Positions 54,361 through 63,655 of a stretch of DNA of 63,787 nt are shown here, one piece after another. How positions within the stretch are numbered: the stretch's first letter is position 1; the number at the start of each line of letters is the position of its first letter. Source of the DNA: Bacteroidota bacterium (GTDB taxonomy: Bacteria; Bacteroidota; Ignavibacteria; UBA10030; UBA8401); contig SXSI01000013.1 in NCBI GenBank assembly GCA_005792285.1, positions 1-63,787 on the forward strand, given 5' to 3'. The position numbers were made by a program, and so were the translations under genes. Under the pieces are notes generated by a model. The model ran no database searches. It saw nothing but the letters and a program-made list of their open reading frames with translations, and had not been told where the DNA came from.

Positions 54361-57185
54361 TATAACATTGTACCAATAAGTGATGGAAATTGCGAGATTA
54401 ATTCAGGAAGTTTTTCAGAATCTTTTCCGCCGGCAGTTGCAATATGAGCTCTTCCGCCACCGCTTCCATTAACTATTTGTGCAGCTTTATTAACAATTAT
54501 TCCAGCGGAAAGGTTTTTAGTTTTTATTAAATCATCGGATACAACACAAACTAATGAAACTTTATTTTCAATTACAGATGCCAATAAAGCAACTCCCGAT
54601 TTAATTTTATTTCGGAGTTCATCCGCAAGTGATTTCAATATTTCAATATCATTTATTGGAAGTTGTGTTACAATTATTTTTACATCTTTAATTATAGCTG
54701 CATTTGAAATTAATTTATCGATTGAAGCAAGTTGTTCGTTTATTATTTTAGATTGATTTTGTTTTTCAAAAGTTTTAACAGCCAAACTAAGGTGTAAAAT
54801 AAAATCTTCTAATTTTTTTGATAACATACTCTGTGTTGTAAAATGGCTTAAAATATTTTCATTAAGTTTTAATGATCCACTTGTCGTAATATCTTCCAAT
54901 TTTCTTAATTCAAGATCAAGTTTAAAAACTTCTTCGTCATTACTTTTTAATGAATGTAAATTATCGAGCAGAGAATATGCAAACTCGATTCTCTCTTTAT
55001 AAGATTTTTGTTGAATTAAAAGTAATTGCTTTGCAGCATCTCCGCAAACAGCTTCAATTCTCCGAATTCCACTTGCACTACTTCCTTCAGTTTGAATTTT
55101 AAAAGAACCAATATCTTTTGTATTTGCAACGTGAGTTCCACCACAAAATTCTTTACTGAAATCACCAAACTGAACTACATTAACTTTTTCCCCATACTTA
55201 TCTCCGAAGAACATTAAAGCTCCCATATTTTTTGCTTCATCAAATGCAATGTTTCTGTGATGTTGTAATTGAGTTCCATCGCTGATAATATTATTTACAA
55301 TTTCCTCTACCTTTTCCAATTCAGATAATTTCATTCCAGAAAAATGAGCAAAGTCAAAACGAAGATGATTATCCGAAACTAACGAACCAGATTGATGAAC
55401 GTGAGTTCCAAGTGTCATTCTCAAAGCTGAATGCAATAAATGTGTAGCTGTATGATGACTCATAATTGCTTTTCTTCTTTCAACATCGATTAATGCAGTT
55501 GCATCTTTATTAATAAATTCCGCAGGAATATTCCCCTCGACAATGTGAAGAATGCTCGATTTAATTTTTTTTGAATCTAAAACTTTCTTTTTGGAATTAT
55601 CAATTGTAATCCATCCTGTGTCACTAACTTGTCCGCCAGATTCTGCATAAAGTGGAGTTTTATCGAGAACGATATAACTATTATTTTTATCTGATTGAGA
55701 AAATAAAACTTTACTTTTTGTTTCGACAATATTTCCGTAGCCAACAAATTCTGTTTCTGTATTATCAATCGATAATTTATTGAGAACTGAATCGCTTAAT
55801 TTTACTTGAAATTTATCTCCACTTGCTGAACGAGCTTTTTCACGTTGCTTCTGCATTTCTTCGTTAAACTTGTTTAAATCAACATTTAAGCCACGCTCAG
55901 AGCATAAAAGTTCAGTTAGGTCAATTGGGAAACCAAATGTGTCATAAAGCTTAAATGCCTCATCTCCCGGAAATAAACCAGCCACTTTTAAATTATTTGT
56001 AATCTTTTCAAAAATTTCTAATCCTCGATCCAAAGTTAAATTAAATGATTCTTCTTCCGATTTAATTACCTTTTCAACGTGTGCAAGTTGCGAATTTAGT
56101 TCCGGAAAAGTTTTTCCCATTTTGTCGGATAACGACTTAGTCAACTTAAATAGAAATGGAGTTTGAAATCCAAGAATTCTTCCAAATCTTGCAGCTCGTC
56201 GCAAAATTCTGCGTAAAACATATCCGCGTCCTTCGTTTGAAGGAGTTGCACCATCAGAAATTGCAAATGTTAATGCACGAATATGGTCAGCAATAACACG
56301 CATTGCAATATTTACTTCTTCTTGTTGCTTTGGTTTTTCATTTTTTGGACGGTTCCAATTATCTTCTTTAGAATAATATTTCATTCCGGACATTATTTCG
56401 AGTTGTGAAATTATTTCCTGAAATAAATCGGTATCATAATTCGATGGAAAAACTTTAAAATTATTTTTAATAGAATTAAAAACTGCACAAACTCTTTCAA
56501 ATCCCATTCCTGTATCAACGTGTTTTGCAGGAAGTTCATTCAACTTTCCACCTTGTTCTCTGTTATATTGAATAAAAACTAGATTCCAAATTTCAATCAT
56601 CAATGGCGAACCGGAATTAACAGTTTCAGAAGTGAGATTTCCAGCTTCACTTAAATCGATATGAATCTCTGAACAAGGACCGCACGGACCAGTTTCACCC
56701 ATTTCCCAAAAATTATCTTTTTCAGGAAATCTTAAAATATGTTCCGGGTTTATATCCGTTTCACTTTTCCAATAATTAAATGCTTCGTCATCAGTTGTAT
56801 AAACGGTTGCCCAAATTCTTTCTTTTGGAAATTTCCAAACTGTGGTTAATAATTCCCATCCCAATTTTATTGCTTCTTTTTTGTAATAATCTCCAAACGA
56901 CCAATTGCCGAGCATTTCAAAAAAAGTATGATGATATGTATCGCGACCAACTTCTTCAAGGTCGTTATGTTTTCCACTTACACGAATACATTTTTGAGTA
57001 TCGACAACACGTTTAAAATTGCGGGAATTATTTCCAAGAAAAATTTCTTTAAACTGATTCATTCCTGCGTTTGTAAAAAGTAAAGTATTATCGCCGTACG
57101 GAATTACAGGAGCACTCGAAATAATTTGGTGAGAATGTTCCTTAAAAAAATTTAAAAATGAATTGCGGATTTCGTTTGAGTTCAT
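54360..57185 (-). CDS. alaS: alanyl-tRNA synthetase
   Basis: A 941-residue class II synthetase that charges and proofreads tRNA-Ala. From the N-terminus: class II motif 1 region with LLFTNAGMNQFKEIFLG, motif 2 TYHHTFFEMLGNWSFGDYYK, GPCGPCSEIHID, motif 3 GRGYVLRRILRRAARFGR, the editing domain with zinc ligands HTATHLLH and FCGGTHVANT, and a C-terminal oligomerisation/C-Ala domain containing GGRAHIATAGGKD near the end. The length is normal for this clade, slightly longer than E. coli. Its upstream neighbour is clpS, 13 bp away. Confidence 0.96.
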   Translation of the reverse strand: MNSNEIRNSFLNFFKEHSHQIISSAPVIPYGDNTLLFTNAGMNQFKEIFLGNNSRNFKRVVDTQKCIRVSGKHNDLEEVGRDTYHHTFFEMLGNWSFGDYYKKEAIKLGWELLTTVWKFPKERIWATVYTTDDEAFNYWKSETDINPEHILRFPEKDNFWEMGETGPCGPCSEIHIDLSEAGNLTSETVNSGSPLMIEIWNLVFIQYNREQGGKLNELPAKHVDTGMGFERVCAVFNSIKNNFKVFPSNYDTDLFQEIISQLEIMSGMKYYSKEDNWNRPKNEKPKQQEEVNIAMRVIADHIRALTFAISDGATPSNEGRGYVLRRILRRAARFGRILGFQTPFLFKLTKSLSDKMGKTFPELNSQLAHVEKVIKSEEESFNLTLDRGLEIFEKITNNLKVAGLFPGDEAFKLYDTFGFPIDLTELLCSERGLNVDLNKFNEEMQKQREKARSASGDKFQVKLSDSVLNKLSIDNTETEFVGYGNIVETKSKVLFSQSDKNNSYIVLDKTPLYAESGGQVSDTGWITIDNSKKKVLDSKKIKSSILHIVEGNIPAEFINKDATALIDVERRKAIMSHHTATHLLHSALRMTLGTHVHQSGSLVSDNHLRFDFAHFSGMKLSELEKVEEIVNNIISDGTQLQHHRNIAFDEAKNMGALMFFGDKYGEKVNVVQFGDFSKEFCGGTHVANTKDIGSFKIQTEGSSASGIRRIEAVCGDAAKQLLLIQQKSYKERIEFAYSLLDNLHSLKSNDEEVFKLDLELRKLEDITTSGSLKLNENILSHFTTQSMLSKKLEDFILHLSLAVKTFEKQNQSKIINEQLASIDKLISNAAIIKDVKIIVTQLPINDIEILKSLADELRNKIKSGVALLASVIENKVSLVCVVSDDLIKTKNLSAGIIVNKAAQIVNGSGGGRAHIATAGGKDSEKLPELISQFPSLIGTML

Positions 57186-57198
57186 ATTTATTTTAAAA

Positions 57199-57507
57199 TT
57201 ATATTTGAACTTCAGTCATAAGTTGAATCTCTTCAAGCACAGCAGTAATTTGTAAACATTTTATTAATTCACCTGTGAAAACACAACTCTTGCCGAGATT
57301 ATGAACTTCCCAAGTAAGCGATTCAGCTTTATTTCTGTTACATTTTATTGCTTTGATGATTTGATTTATAACTTCATCAAAAGAATGAATTTCATCATTA
57401 AATAAAATTGCACGAGCTGGTTTCCCAACTGAAATTTCTTTTGATGTATCCGGAATTACTTGTTCGATAACTTCAGGATCGCCTGTTGATTGAAGATTAA
57501 TTGTCAT
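57199..57507 (-). CDS. clpS: ClpS-like adaptor of the Clp protease
   Basis: A 102-residue protein of the ClpS family, which delivers N-degron substrates to ClpA/ClpC. The conserved core is ARAILFNDEIHSFDEVINQI at about 33-52 (Asn-Asp of the N-end-rule pocket), then a helix with ESLTWEVHNLGKSCVFTG, in which VH..G....G.  corresponds to the usual C-terminal half, and a final ...LEEIQLMTEVQI. The N-terminal ~30 residues are a flexible extension. It heads the minus-strand operon clpS-alaS-GGGPS-gmhA-recR-lipoproteins-ftsX and is divergent from aconitase across 115 bp. Confidence 0.88.
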   Translation of the reverse strand: MTINLQSTGDPEVIEQVIPDTSKEISVGKPARAILFNDEIHSFDEVINQIIKAIKCNRNKAESLTWEVHNLGKSCVFTGELIKCLQITAVLEEIQLMTEVQI

Positions 57508-57622
57508 TAGTTAGTACGATATTACTCAAAATTTGAAAGTCATTCAAGACCATTGATTGCAGAAATTTCGATTAAGTTGTATATTCAATAGAATTTATAA
57601 CTAACAAACTTACAACCAACCT

Positions 57623-59887
57623 ATGATATTCGATTTAGGTATAATTAAAAAACGGTACCAGCAGATTGAATCTTTAATTGAAAAGGGAAGAAAAGTTATT
57701 GGACGTCCATTGACTTATTCTGAAAAAATTCTCTTTTCACATTATTTTGACGAAATAACAAATGCGCCGATTCGCGGAAAAAGTTATATCGATTTTGCTC
57801 CCGATAGAGTTGCGATGCAAGATGCAACTGCGCAAATGGCGTTACTACAATTTATGTCTGCAGGTATTTCAAAAGTTGCAGTTCCCTCAACAGTTCACTG
57901 CGATCATTTAATTCAAGCTGAAGTTGGTTCGAAGGACGATTTATTACGTGCGAACGAAGACAATAAAGAAGTTTTTGGATTTCTTGCGAGCGTTTCAAAT
58001 AAATATGGAATTGGATTTTGGAAACCGGGTGCCGGAATTATTCATCAAGTTGTTTTAGAAAATTATGCTTTTCCCGGTGGAATGATGATTGGAACTGATT
58101 CGCACACTCCAAATGCCGGCGGACTTGGAATGTTAGCAATTGGTGTTGGCGGCGCAGATGCAGTTGATGTTATGGCGGGAATGGCTTGGGAATTAAAATT
58201 TCCAAAAATTATTGGGATTCATTTAAAAGGAAAATTAAATGGTTGGACTTCTGCAAAAGATGTGATTTTAAAAGTTGCAGGAATTTTAACTGTTAAAGGT
58301 GGAACCGGTGCAATTGTAGAATATTTTGGTGAAGGAACTCAATCAATTTCTGCAACCGGTAAAGGAACCATTTGTAATATGGGAGCAGAAATTGGAGCGA
58401 CTACTTCTGTTTTTCCGTATGACTCAAGAATGTCGGATTATTTACGTGCAACAAATCGTGAAGAGATTGCAAAACTTGCAGATGAAATAAAATCTCATTT
58501 ACAACCAGATCCTAAAATTTTAATTTCACCGGAAAAATATTATGATCAAGTTATTGAAATTAATTTGGACGAACTTGAACCACATATCAATGGACCATTT
58601 ACACCAGATCTTGCGTGGCCACTTTCAAAATTTGCAAATGCAGTTCGAGAGAATAATTATCCCGAAGAAATAAAAGTTGCATTAATTGGCAGTTGTACAA
58701 ATTCTTCTTACGAAGATATTGAAAGAGCGACTTCAGTTGCAAAACAAGCGTTGGCAAAAAAATTGAAAGCAAAATCAGAATTAATAATTACCCCGGGAAG
58801 TGAACAAATTCGCGCAACAATTGAGAGAGATGGACAGCTCGATATTTTAACAGAAGTTGGTGGAGTTGTAATGGCAAATGCGTGCGGTCCTTGTATTGGG
58901 CAGTGGAAACGACACGATGTTTCAATGGGCGAAAAAAATTCCATCATAACTTCTTTTAACAGAAATTTTACTGGACGCAACGATGCAAATCCGGCAACAC
59001 ATGCTTTTGTTGCATCGCCCGAAATTGTTACAGCCTTTGCAATTGCAGGACGATTAACTTTTAATCCTTTAACTGATGAACTTTTAAATGAAGATGGTGA
59101 AAAAGTAAAATTAAATTCTCCAACTGGAAATGAACTTCCAAAAAATGGATTTAAACCTGATGAAACAGGATTTATTTCTCCAGTAATTGATGGATCGAAA
59201 ATTGAAGTGAATATAAATTTGACAAGTAACAGATTGGAAAAACTTGCTCCATTTGAAAAATGGATTGGAAAAGATTTAAATAATTTGCGATTACTTTTGA
59301 AAGTGAAAGGAAAGTGTACAACAGACCATATTTCGCCAGCCGGTAAATGGTTGAAATTTCGCGGACACTTGAATAATATTTCTGACAATATGTTTATCGG
59401 CGCAGTGAATTCATTTTCAGGAGAAGTTGGAAAAGTAAAAAATATTATAAGCGGAGAAATTCAGCAAACTTCCGATGCCGCAAGAAATTATAAATCTGCA
59501 GGAATAAAATGGATTGTTGTTGGAGATGAGAATTACGGTGAAGGATCTTCGCGCGAACATGCTGCAATGGAACCACGATATCTCGGCGGAGTTGCAATTA
59601 TTGTTAAAAGTTTTGCAAGAATTCACGAAACTAATTTAAAAAAACAGGGAATGTTACCTCTCACTTTTAAAAATCCGGAAGATTATAATTTAATTTGTGA
59701 AGATGATTTATTTGAAATATCAGGATTAACAACATTTGCTCCATCGAACTCATTATTTTTAATTGCCAAACATAATGACGGAAAAAAAAATAAAATTGAG
59801 TTGAATCATACTTATAATCAAGCTCAGATAAACTGGTTTATAGCTGGAAGTGCATTAAATCTAATTGCTGAACAAAATAAAAAGTAA
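57623..59887 (+). CDS. acn: aconitate hydratase
   Basis: A 754-residue [4Fe-4S] enzyme of the TCA cycle converting citrate to isocitrate. It is of the mitochondrial/Bacteroidetes type: [16 protein letters not shown] and [13 protein letters not shown] near the N-terminus, [26 protein letters not shown], cluster cysteines in [11 protein letters not shown] and [14 protein letters not shown], then [21 protein letters not shown]. The swivelling C-terminal domain has DHISPAGKW and [19 protein letters not shown]. It is not the AcnB type. The next ORF starts immediately after its stop. Confidence 0.96.
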   Translation: MIFDLGIIKKRYQQIESLIEKGRKVIGRPLTYSEKILFSHYFDEITNAPIRGKSYIDFAPDRVAMQDATAQMALLQFMSAGISKVAVPSTVHCDHLIQAEVGSKDDLLRANEDNKEVFGFLASVSNKYGIGFWKPGAGIIHQVVLENYAFPGGMMIGTDSHTPNAGGLGMLAIGVGGADAVDVMAGMAWELKFPKIIGIHLKGKLNGWTSAKDVILKVAGILTVKGGTGAIVEYFGEGTQSISATGKGTICNMGAEIGATTSVFPYDSRMSDYLRATNREEIAKLADEIKSHLQPDPKILISPEKYYDQVIEINLDELEPHINGPFTPDLAWPLSKFANAVRENNYPEEIKVALIGSCTNSSYEDIERATSVAKQALAKKLKAKSELIITPGSEQIRATIERDGQLDILTEVGGVVMANACGPCIGQWKRHDVSMGEKNSIITSFNRNFTGRNDANPATHAFVASPEIVTAFAIAGRLTFNPLTDELLNEDGEKVKLNSPTGNELPKNGFKPDETGFISPVIDGSKIEVNINLTSNRLEKLAPFEKWIGKDLNNLRLLLKVKGKCTTDHISPAGKWLKFRGHLNNISDNMFIGAVNSFSGEVGKVKNIISGEIQQTSDAARNYKSAGIKWIVVGDENYGEGSSREHAAMEPRYLGGVAIIVKSFARIHETNLKKQGMLPLTFKNPEDYNLICEDDLFEISGLTTFAPSNSLFLIAKHNDGKKNKIELNHTYNQAQINWFIAGSALNLIAEQNKK

Positions 59888-60586
59888 ATGTTAAGAAATC
59901 TAAAAGCTGATTTAAAAAAAATAGCAACTCCTAAAAAAGCAAAGGCATCACTTTGGTTTTTTAAAACAGGAAAAGGAGAGTATGGAGATGGTGATAAGTT
60001 TATTGGTGTATCAGTTCCTGAGCAAAGAAAAATTGCTTCTAAATATAAAAATTTAAGTTTAGTTGACATATCCCAATTATTAAAATCTAAAATTCATGAA
60101 GAAAGATCAGTTGCACTTTTTATTTTAGTTAAAAATTTTCAGACTAATGAAAGTAATCGTTCTGATATCTTCGCATTTTATTTAAAGCACAGAAAATTTG
60201 TTAATAATTGGGACTTAGTTGACTCGAGTGCAGATAAAATTGTTGGTGCTTATCTTATAGAAAAAGATAAGTTTGTATTGAATAAACTGGCAGTTTCCAA
60301 AAATATCTGGGATAGACGAATTGCAATTGTTTCAACTTTTTATTTTATCAAGAATAATAAGTTTGAAGAAACATTTAGAATATCTAAAATTTTAATAAAT
60401 GACCATCATGATTTAATCCATAAAGCAGTTGGATGGATGTTGAAAGAAGTTGGGAAAAGAGATGAAGGTAAGTTGGAAAATTATTTAAAAGTTAATTACA
60501 AATTAATGCCAAGAGCAATGCTTCGCTTTACAATTGAGAAACTTAGTGATTCAAAAAGAAAAAAATATTTATCAGGTAATATTTAA
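59888..60586 (+). CDS. AlkD-like DNA alkylation repair protein
   Basis: A 232-residue all-helical HEAT-like repeat protein of the AlkD (DNA glycosylase for N3/N7-alkylpurines) family. Conserved features include FKTGKGEYGDGDKFIGVSVPEQRKIA near 28-53, EERSVALFILVKNF, the catalytic-site region NNWDLVDSSADKIVGAYL with Trp and Asp near 115, KNIWDRRIAIVSTFYFI with the DNA-binding Arg, and HKAVGWMLKEVGKRD. The ATG immediately follows the aconitase TAA, indicating one transcript. AlkD releases cationic alkylated bases. Substrates here are inferred from family membership. Confidence 0.9.
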   Translation: MLRNLKADLKKIATPKKAKASLWFFKTGKGEYGDGDKFIGVSVPEQRKIASKYKNLSLVDISQLLKSKIHEERSVALFILVKNFQTNESNRSDIFAFYLKHRKFVNNWDLVDSSADKIVGAYLIEKDKFVLNKLAVSKNIWDRRIAIVSTFYFIKNNKFEETFRISKILINDHHDLIHKAVGWMLKEVGKRDEGKLENYLKVNYKLMPRAMLRFTIEKLSDSKRKKYLSGNI

Positions 60587-60613
60587 GTAAATTAAAAAAA
60601 AAGGAAAAATAAA

Positions 60614-61069
60614 ATGCCATACGATCCAGTTTTAGTACAACCATTCAGAGATGAATTAATATCAGCAGGTGTTCGTGAATTAAGAATCGGATCTGAAGTT
60701 GACGAAGTTATGAATGACAAATCGGGAACACTTCTTATTGTTGTAAATTCAGTTTGTGGTTGCGCTGCAGGTGCAGCACGACCTGCAATTAGAAAAGCTT
60801 TATTGAATCAAAATAAACCGGAAAAAATTACCTCTGTATTTGCTGGTCAAGACCTTGAAGCAACTGCACGTGCTAGAGAATATTTCGTTGGACTTCCGCC
60901 ATCATCGCCGGCAATTGCATTATATAAATCAGGAGAGATGGTTCACTTCATTCCACGACATAGAATTGAAGGAAGATCCGGAGATGATATTGCAAATGAG
61001 TTAGTAATGATATTTAATAAATTTTGCACAAAAAAAAATAACTTTGCCTCAGATAAAAAAAGTTATTAA
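60614..61069 (+). CDS. bacilliredoxin (BrxA/BrxB, YphP/YqiW family) with an unusual C-terminal tail
   Basis: A 151-residue thioredoxin-fold de-bacillithiolation protein (DUF1094) that removes bacillithiol from protein thiols. The redox motif is C48-G-C50 in NSVCGCAAGAARPAIRKAL, followed by VFAGQDLEATARAREYF, PPSSPAIALYKSGEMVHFIPRHRIEGR and ELVMIFNKFC, where the family normally ends. The last 12 or so residues (after FNKFC) are encoded beyond a run of nine A (61030-61038) and look frameshifted. One base fewer in the run would join this frame to the HMA-like remnant downstream. A clear AAGGA precedes the ATG. Confidence 0.92.
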   Translation: MPYDPVLVQPFRDELISAGVRELRIGSEVDEVMNDKSGTLLIVVNSVCGCAAGAARPAIRKALLNQNKPEKITSVFAGQDLEATARAREYFVGLPPSSPAIALYKSGEMVHFIPRHRIEGRSGDDIANELVMIFNKFCTKKNNFASDKKSY

Positions 61070-61172
61070 TGAGTTAGGATATGATGCAGATGAAAGCAAA
61101 GCTAAAAAAGAAGATGCAGAGAAGCTTCCAAAATGCTGTCAACCTGGTGGAATGGAAAATATAAAAAATTAA
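61038..61172 (+). pseudogene. heavy-metal-associated (HMA) domain C-terminal remnant
   Basis: Out of frame with the bacilliredoxin gene, codons ending at TAA 61170-61172 read ITLPQIKKVINELGYDADE, then SKAKKEDAEKLPKCCQPGG. This is the last part of an HMA (copper-chaperone-like) domain plus the KLP-CC tail that I associate with Bacteroidetes HMA proteins. The metal site CxxC and the first half are missing and no proper start is seen. It may be a deletion remnant or a C-terminal extension of bacilliredoxin separated by an A-run frameshift (see findings). Confidence 0.65.
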
Positions 61173-61179
61173 TTTTTTT

Positions 61180-61211
61180 CCTGATTCTTTTATAATTAAA
61201 ATCAGGTTTTT
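61180..61211 (+). terminator. intrinsic terminator after the HMA remnant
   Basis: CCTGATT (61180-61186) pairs with AATCAGG (61200-61206) and is followed by five T. It is a short stem with a 13-base loop. It separates the acn-brx unit from the recombinase gene. Confidence 0.65.
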
Positions 61212-61239
61212 GACTATATTAAAGTGATAATAGACTTTT

Positions 61240-62367
61240 ATGCTCCCACTTATTCTATTAAATCGCCAAAAAATAGGCTTAAAAAATTATTGTTTTGCAA
61301 GTTTTTCTTTCGACAGAAGCACTTATATTCATTTCAGCAAACTCAATTATGTAGAATGGAAAAGCGCAGAAAAAGCGTGGTTATTTAATGAAGAAGAACT
61401 TTCTTTCGATTTTCTATATGCTCACTTTAAAGATAAAGCAACCTTTAAATTTATTGAAAAGGAAATTGAAAGTGTTGAGATTAAAAAAGCAAAATTGAGG
61501 CCTTGTCATTTTTTAGAATTGGCAAGTGAAAACCAAGATAAAGAAATTGCGCGTTTCAAAAATTATTTACAATCGAAGCGTTATAGCGGAAATACACTAA
61601 AAGTTTATGCAGACACGTTGAGTATTTTTATGCGTTACTTTTCTACTAAAGCAATGGAGGCGATTACCAACGAGGATCTCATTACCTTCAACAACGACTA
61701 TATTTTAAAGAATAAGTTTTCTGCATCCTATCAAAATCAGATTGTAAATGCAGTGAAATTGTATTTCTCAGCCATTCAGCATAAGCGTCTTGATGTGGAA
61801 TTAATTCATCGCCCGAGGAGAGAAAAAGTATTACCCAATGTGTTAAGCAAAGAGGAGGTGAAAGCAATATTGAATGTGCATGTCAATATAAAGCATAAAA
61901 TGATGCTAAGTTTAATGTATAGTTGTGGCCTTCGTTCTGGGGAATTGTTAGCACTTAAACCAATGCACATTGATTCCAAAAGAAACATTGTATTACTGAA
62001 GCATGCGAAAGGGAAAAAAGATAGAATTGTTCCATTAAGTCCTCAAATATTAAAAATGTTGCGGGAGTACTACCAAATATATAAGCCAAAGATATATTTG
62101 TTTGAAGGACAAACAGTAGGAATACCGTATGACCAAAGAAGCTTACAACTTATACTCAAGCAAGCACTTAAGAAAACAGAAATTTCAAAACCAGTGACTT
62201 TACATTGGTTGCGACACAGTTATGCTACTCATCTTTTGGAAAATGGAACAGATTTACGTTATATTCAAGAATTATTGGGGCATAGCAGTAGCAAAACGAC
62301 CGAGATATACACGCATGTAAGCACAAAAAGTATTCAGCAAATTAAAAGCCCTTTTGATGATTTATAA
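61240..62367 (+). CDS. tyrosine recombinase/integrase next to attC-like sites
   Basis: A 375-residue site-specific recombinase. Residues 1-105 form an extra N-terminal domain seen in Bacteroidetes integrases; about 107-190 is the SAM-like core-binding domain (FKNYLQSKRYSGNTLKVYADTL); the rest is catalytic: R232 in CGLRSGELL, a Lys in HAKGKKDRIVPLS, H322-x-x-R325 in HWLRHSYATHLL, H348 in LLGHSSSKTTEIYTHV, and nucleophile Y357. It ends IKSPFDDL, which recalls IntI endings (VRSPLD), but I see no extra helical insert between the Lys region and HxxR, so it is not a canonical integron integrase. It reads toward the adjacent site and cassette. Confidence 0.92.
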   Translation: MLPLILLNRQKIGLKNYCFASFSFDRSTYIHFSKLNYVEWKSAEKAWLFNEEELSFDFLYAHFKDKATFKFIEKEIESVEIKKAKLRPCHFLELASENQDKEIARFKNYLQSKRYSGNTLKVYADTLSIFMRYFSTKAMEAITNEDLITFNNDYILKNKFSASYQNQIVNAVKLYFSAIQHKRLDVELIHRPRREKVLPNVLSKEEVKAILNVHVNIKHKMMLSLMYSCGLRSGELLALKPMHIDSKRNIVLLKHAKGKKDRIVPLSPQILKMLREYYQIYKPKIYLFEGQTVGIPYDQRSLQLILKQALKKTEISKPVTLHWLRHSYATHLLENGTDLRYIQELLGHSSSKTTEIYTHVSTKSIQQIKSPFDDL

Positions 62368-62398
62368 AAATATTTCAGTACTTTTATTCAAGAATAAA

Positions 62399-62475
62399 CG
62401 AAACAAACCTTCGCTAATCTACCTATTTTTGGGTGTATATACGAAAGTTTGTTTCGCATATATACAAGTTAGCGG
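62399..62475 (+). other. structured recombination site (attI- or attC-like) ending in GTTAGCGG
   Basis: Between the recombinase stop and the hydrolase: CGCTAAT (62412-62418, R''-like) and GTTAGCGG (62468-62475, R'-like, crossover expected after the first G). Between them GTATATACGAAA (62435-62446) pairs with TTTCG-CA-TATATAC (62452-62465). CGAAACAAAC (62399-62408) is also the inverted repeat of GTTTGTTTCG (62447-62456). The terminal motifs match integron site ends RYYYAAC/GTTRRRY. It could be attI or a first attC. Confidence 0.7.
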
Positions 62476-62531
62476 TCATTGTACCGCAGACTCAGTCAAA
62501 CAACCCTAACAACTTAAAAAACAATCATTGA

Positions 62532-63629
62532 ATGGAAATCATAAATATTTTAAAATCCTCTACACTTCGGATGAAAATCATTATCCTTTTTCTTTCGTTT
62601 TCAATCTCAACAGCTGTAAATGGAAAGACAGATATTAACCATAAAGATTCAACTTTAAATACCAAAATTTCTGAAGAAAATTTTATTCTAATTAATGGTA
62701 TAGAACAATGGGTAACAATCAAAGGAGAAAGCTCAAAACCAGTCATTCTTTTTCTTCACGGAGGTCCAGGCAGTCCGTTAAGCCCATATTCAGATAACCT
62801 CTACAAAGATTTGGAAAAGGATTTCATTATTGTTCAATGGGATCAACGTGGCACAGGAAAAACCTTTGGTAAATATGCACCAGAAGAATTGACACCTGAA
62901 TATTTAAAAGAAAATCCATTATCACTCGATCTTATGACAAACGATGGAATAGAGTTGTCCGAATATCTTTTAAAACACTTAGACAAACAAAAAATCATTC
63001 TATTCGGTACTTCTTGGGGTTCAGCACTTGGAGTAAAAATGGCATCAAAGCGACCAGAACTTTATCACGCATACGTTGGACACTCTCAAATTGTCAATCC
63101 AACAATTGATTTAGATTTTTACAATAGAATTTATAAAATGGCTGAGAGCAAAAATGATCAAGATGCTTTAGACATATTAAACACAATCGGCAAACCTCCT
63201 TATGACAGGGCAAAAAAAGTAGGTCAGTTATTTAGGATTTTAAAAAAATATGAAGGTATTAATTCAAATCCAGCTCCCGATAATTGGTTTGTGCTTTCTC
63301 CTAAATATGATAACGGAAAAGATAATCAGAATCGAAGTGATGGAGATGACTATTCATTTGTAAATTATACAGGAGACACTAAATTGGGTGTGCAACCAAT
63401 GAGTGCAGGCATTAACTTAATGCAAGACAATTTAAATTTTGAAATTCCTGTTTATTTAATACAAGGTAAAGAGGATATCTTAACTCCAAATGAAAAAACT
63501 AAAGAATATTACAATAAAATTAAAGCCCCTAAAAAGAGATATTATTTATTGCCCAATACTGCACACGGATTTAATTTGTTAGTTTTAGAAACACAATACA
63601 AAATATTTAAGAGTATAAAAACTTTGTGA
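62532..63629 (+). CDS. exported alpha/beta hydrolase (proline iminopeptidase-like), cassette gene
   Basis: A 365-residue hydrolase of the S33/alpha-beta family. Either ATG 62532 or ATG 62571 (residue 14) gives an N-terminal signal peptide (MKIIILFLSFSISTAVNG), so it is probably exported. Oxyanion loop FLHGGPGSPLSPYS and VQWDQRGTGKTFG are typical of prolyl aminopeptidases. The triad is S161 (GTSWGSALG), D315 (GKEDILTP) and H345 (TAHGFN). It lies between two integron-type sites with short flanks, exactly like a single-gene cassette. The substrate is unknown. Its weak relation to neighbours supports mobility. Confidence 0.9.
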   Translation: MEIINILKSSTLRMKIIILFLSFSISTAVNGKTDINHKDSTLNTKISEENFILINGIEQWVTIKGESSKPVILFLHGGPGSPLSPYSDNLYKDLEKDFIIVQWDQRGTGKTFGKYAPEELTPEYLKENPLSLDLMTNDGIELSEYLLKHLDKQKIILFGTSWGSALGVKMASKRPELYHAYVGHSQIVNPTIDLDFYNRIYKMAESKNDQDALDILNTIGKPPYDRAKKVGQLFRILKKYEGINSNPAPDNWFVLSPKYDNGKDNQNRSDGDDYSFVNYTGDTKLGVQPMSAGINLMQDNLNFEIPVYLIQGKEDILTPNEKTKEYYNKIKAPKKRYYLLPNTAHGFNLLVLETQYKIFKSIKTL

Positions 63630-63655
63630 CAAAATAACGTAAGACGAAAACAACG

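Noticed and set aside
58708-59388. 226-codon open frame opposite to aconitase
   Set aside because: It lies wholly antisense to a strongly conserved gene, has no recognisable domain and reflects AT-rich codon bias. It is treated as a shadow.
61240-62367. Calling the recombinase IntI
   Set aside because: Its end and neighbouring sites are integron-like, but the IntI-specific insertion before HxxR is not visible. I keep the neutral name.
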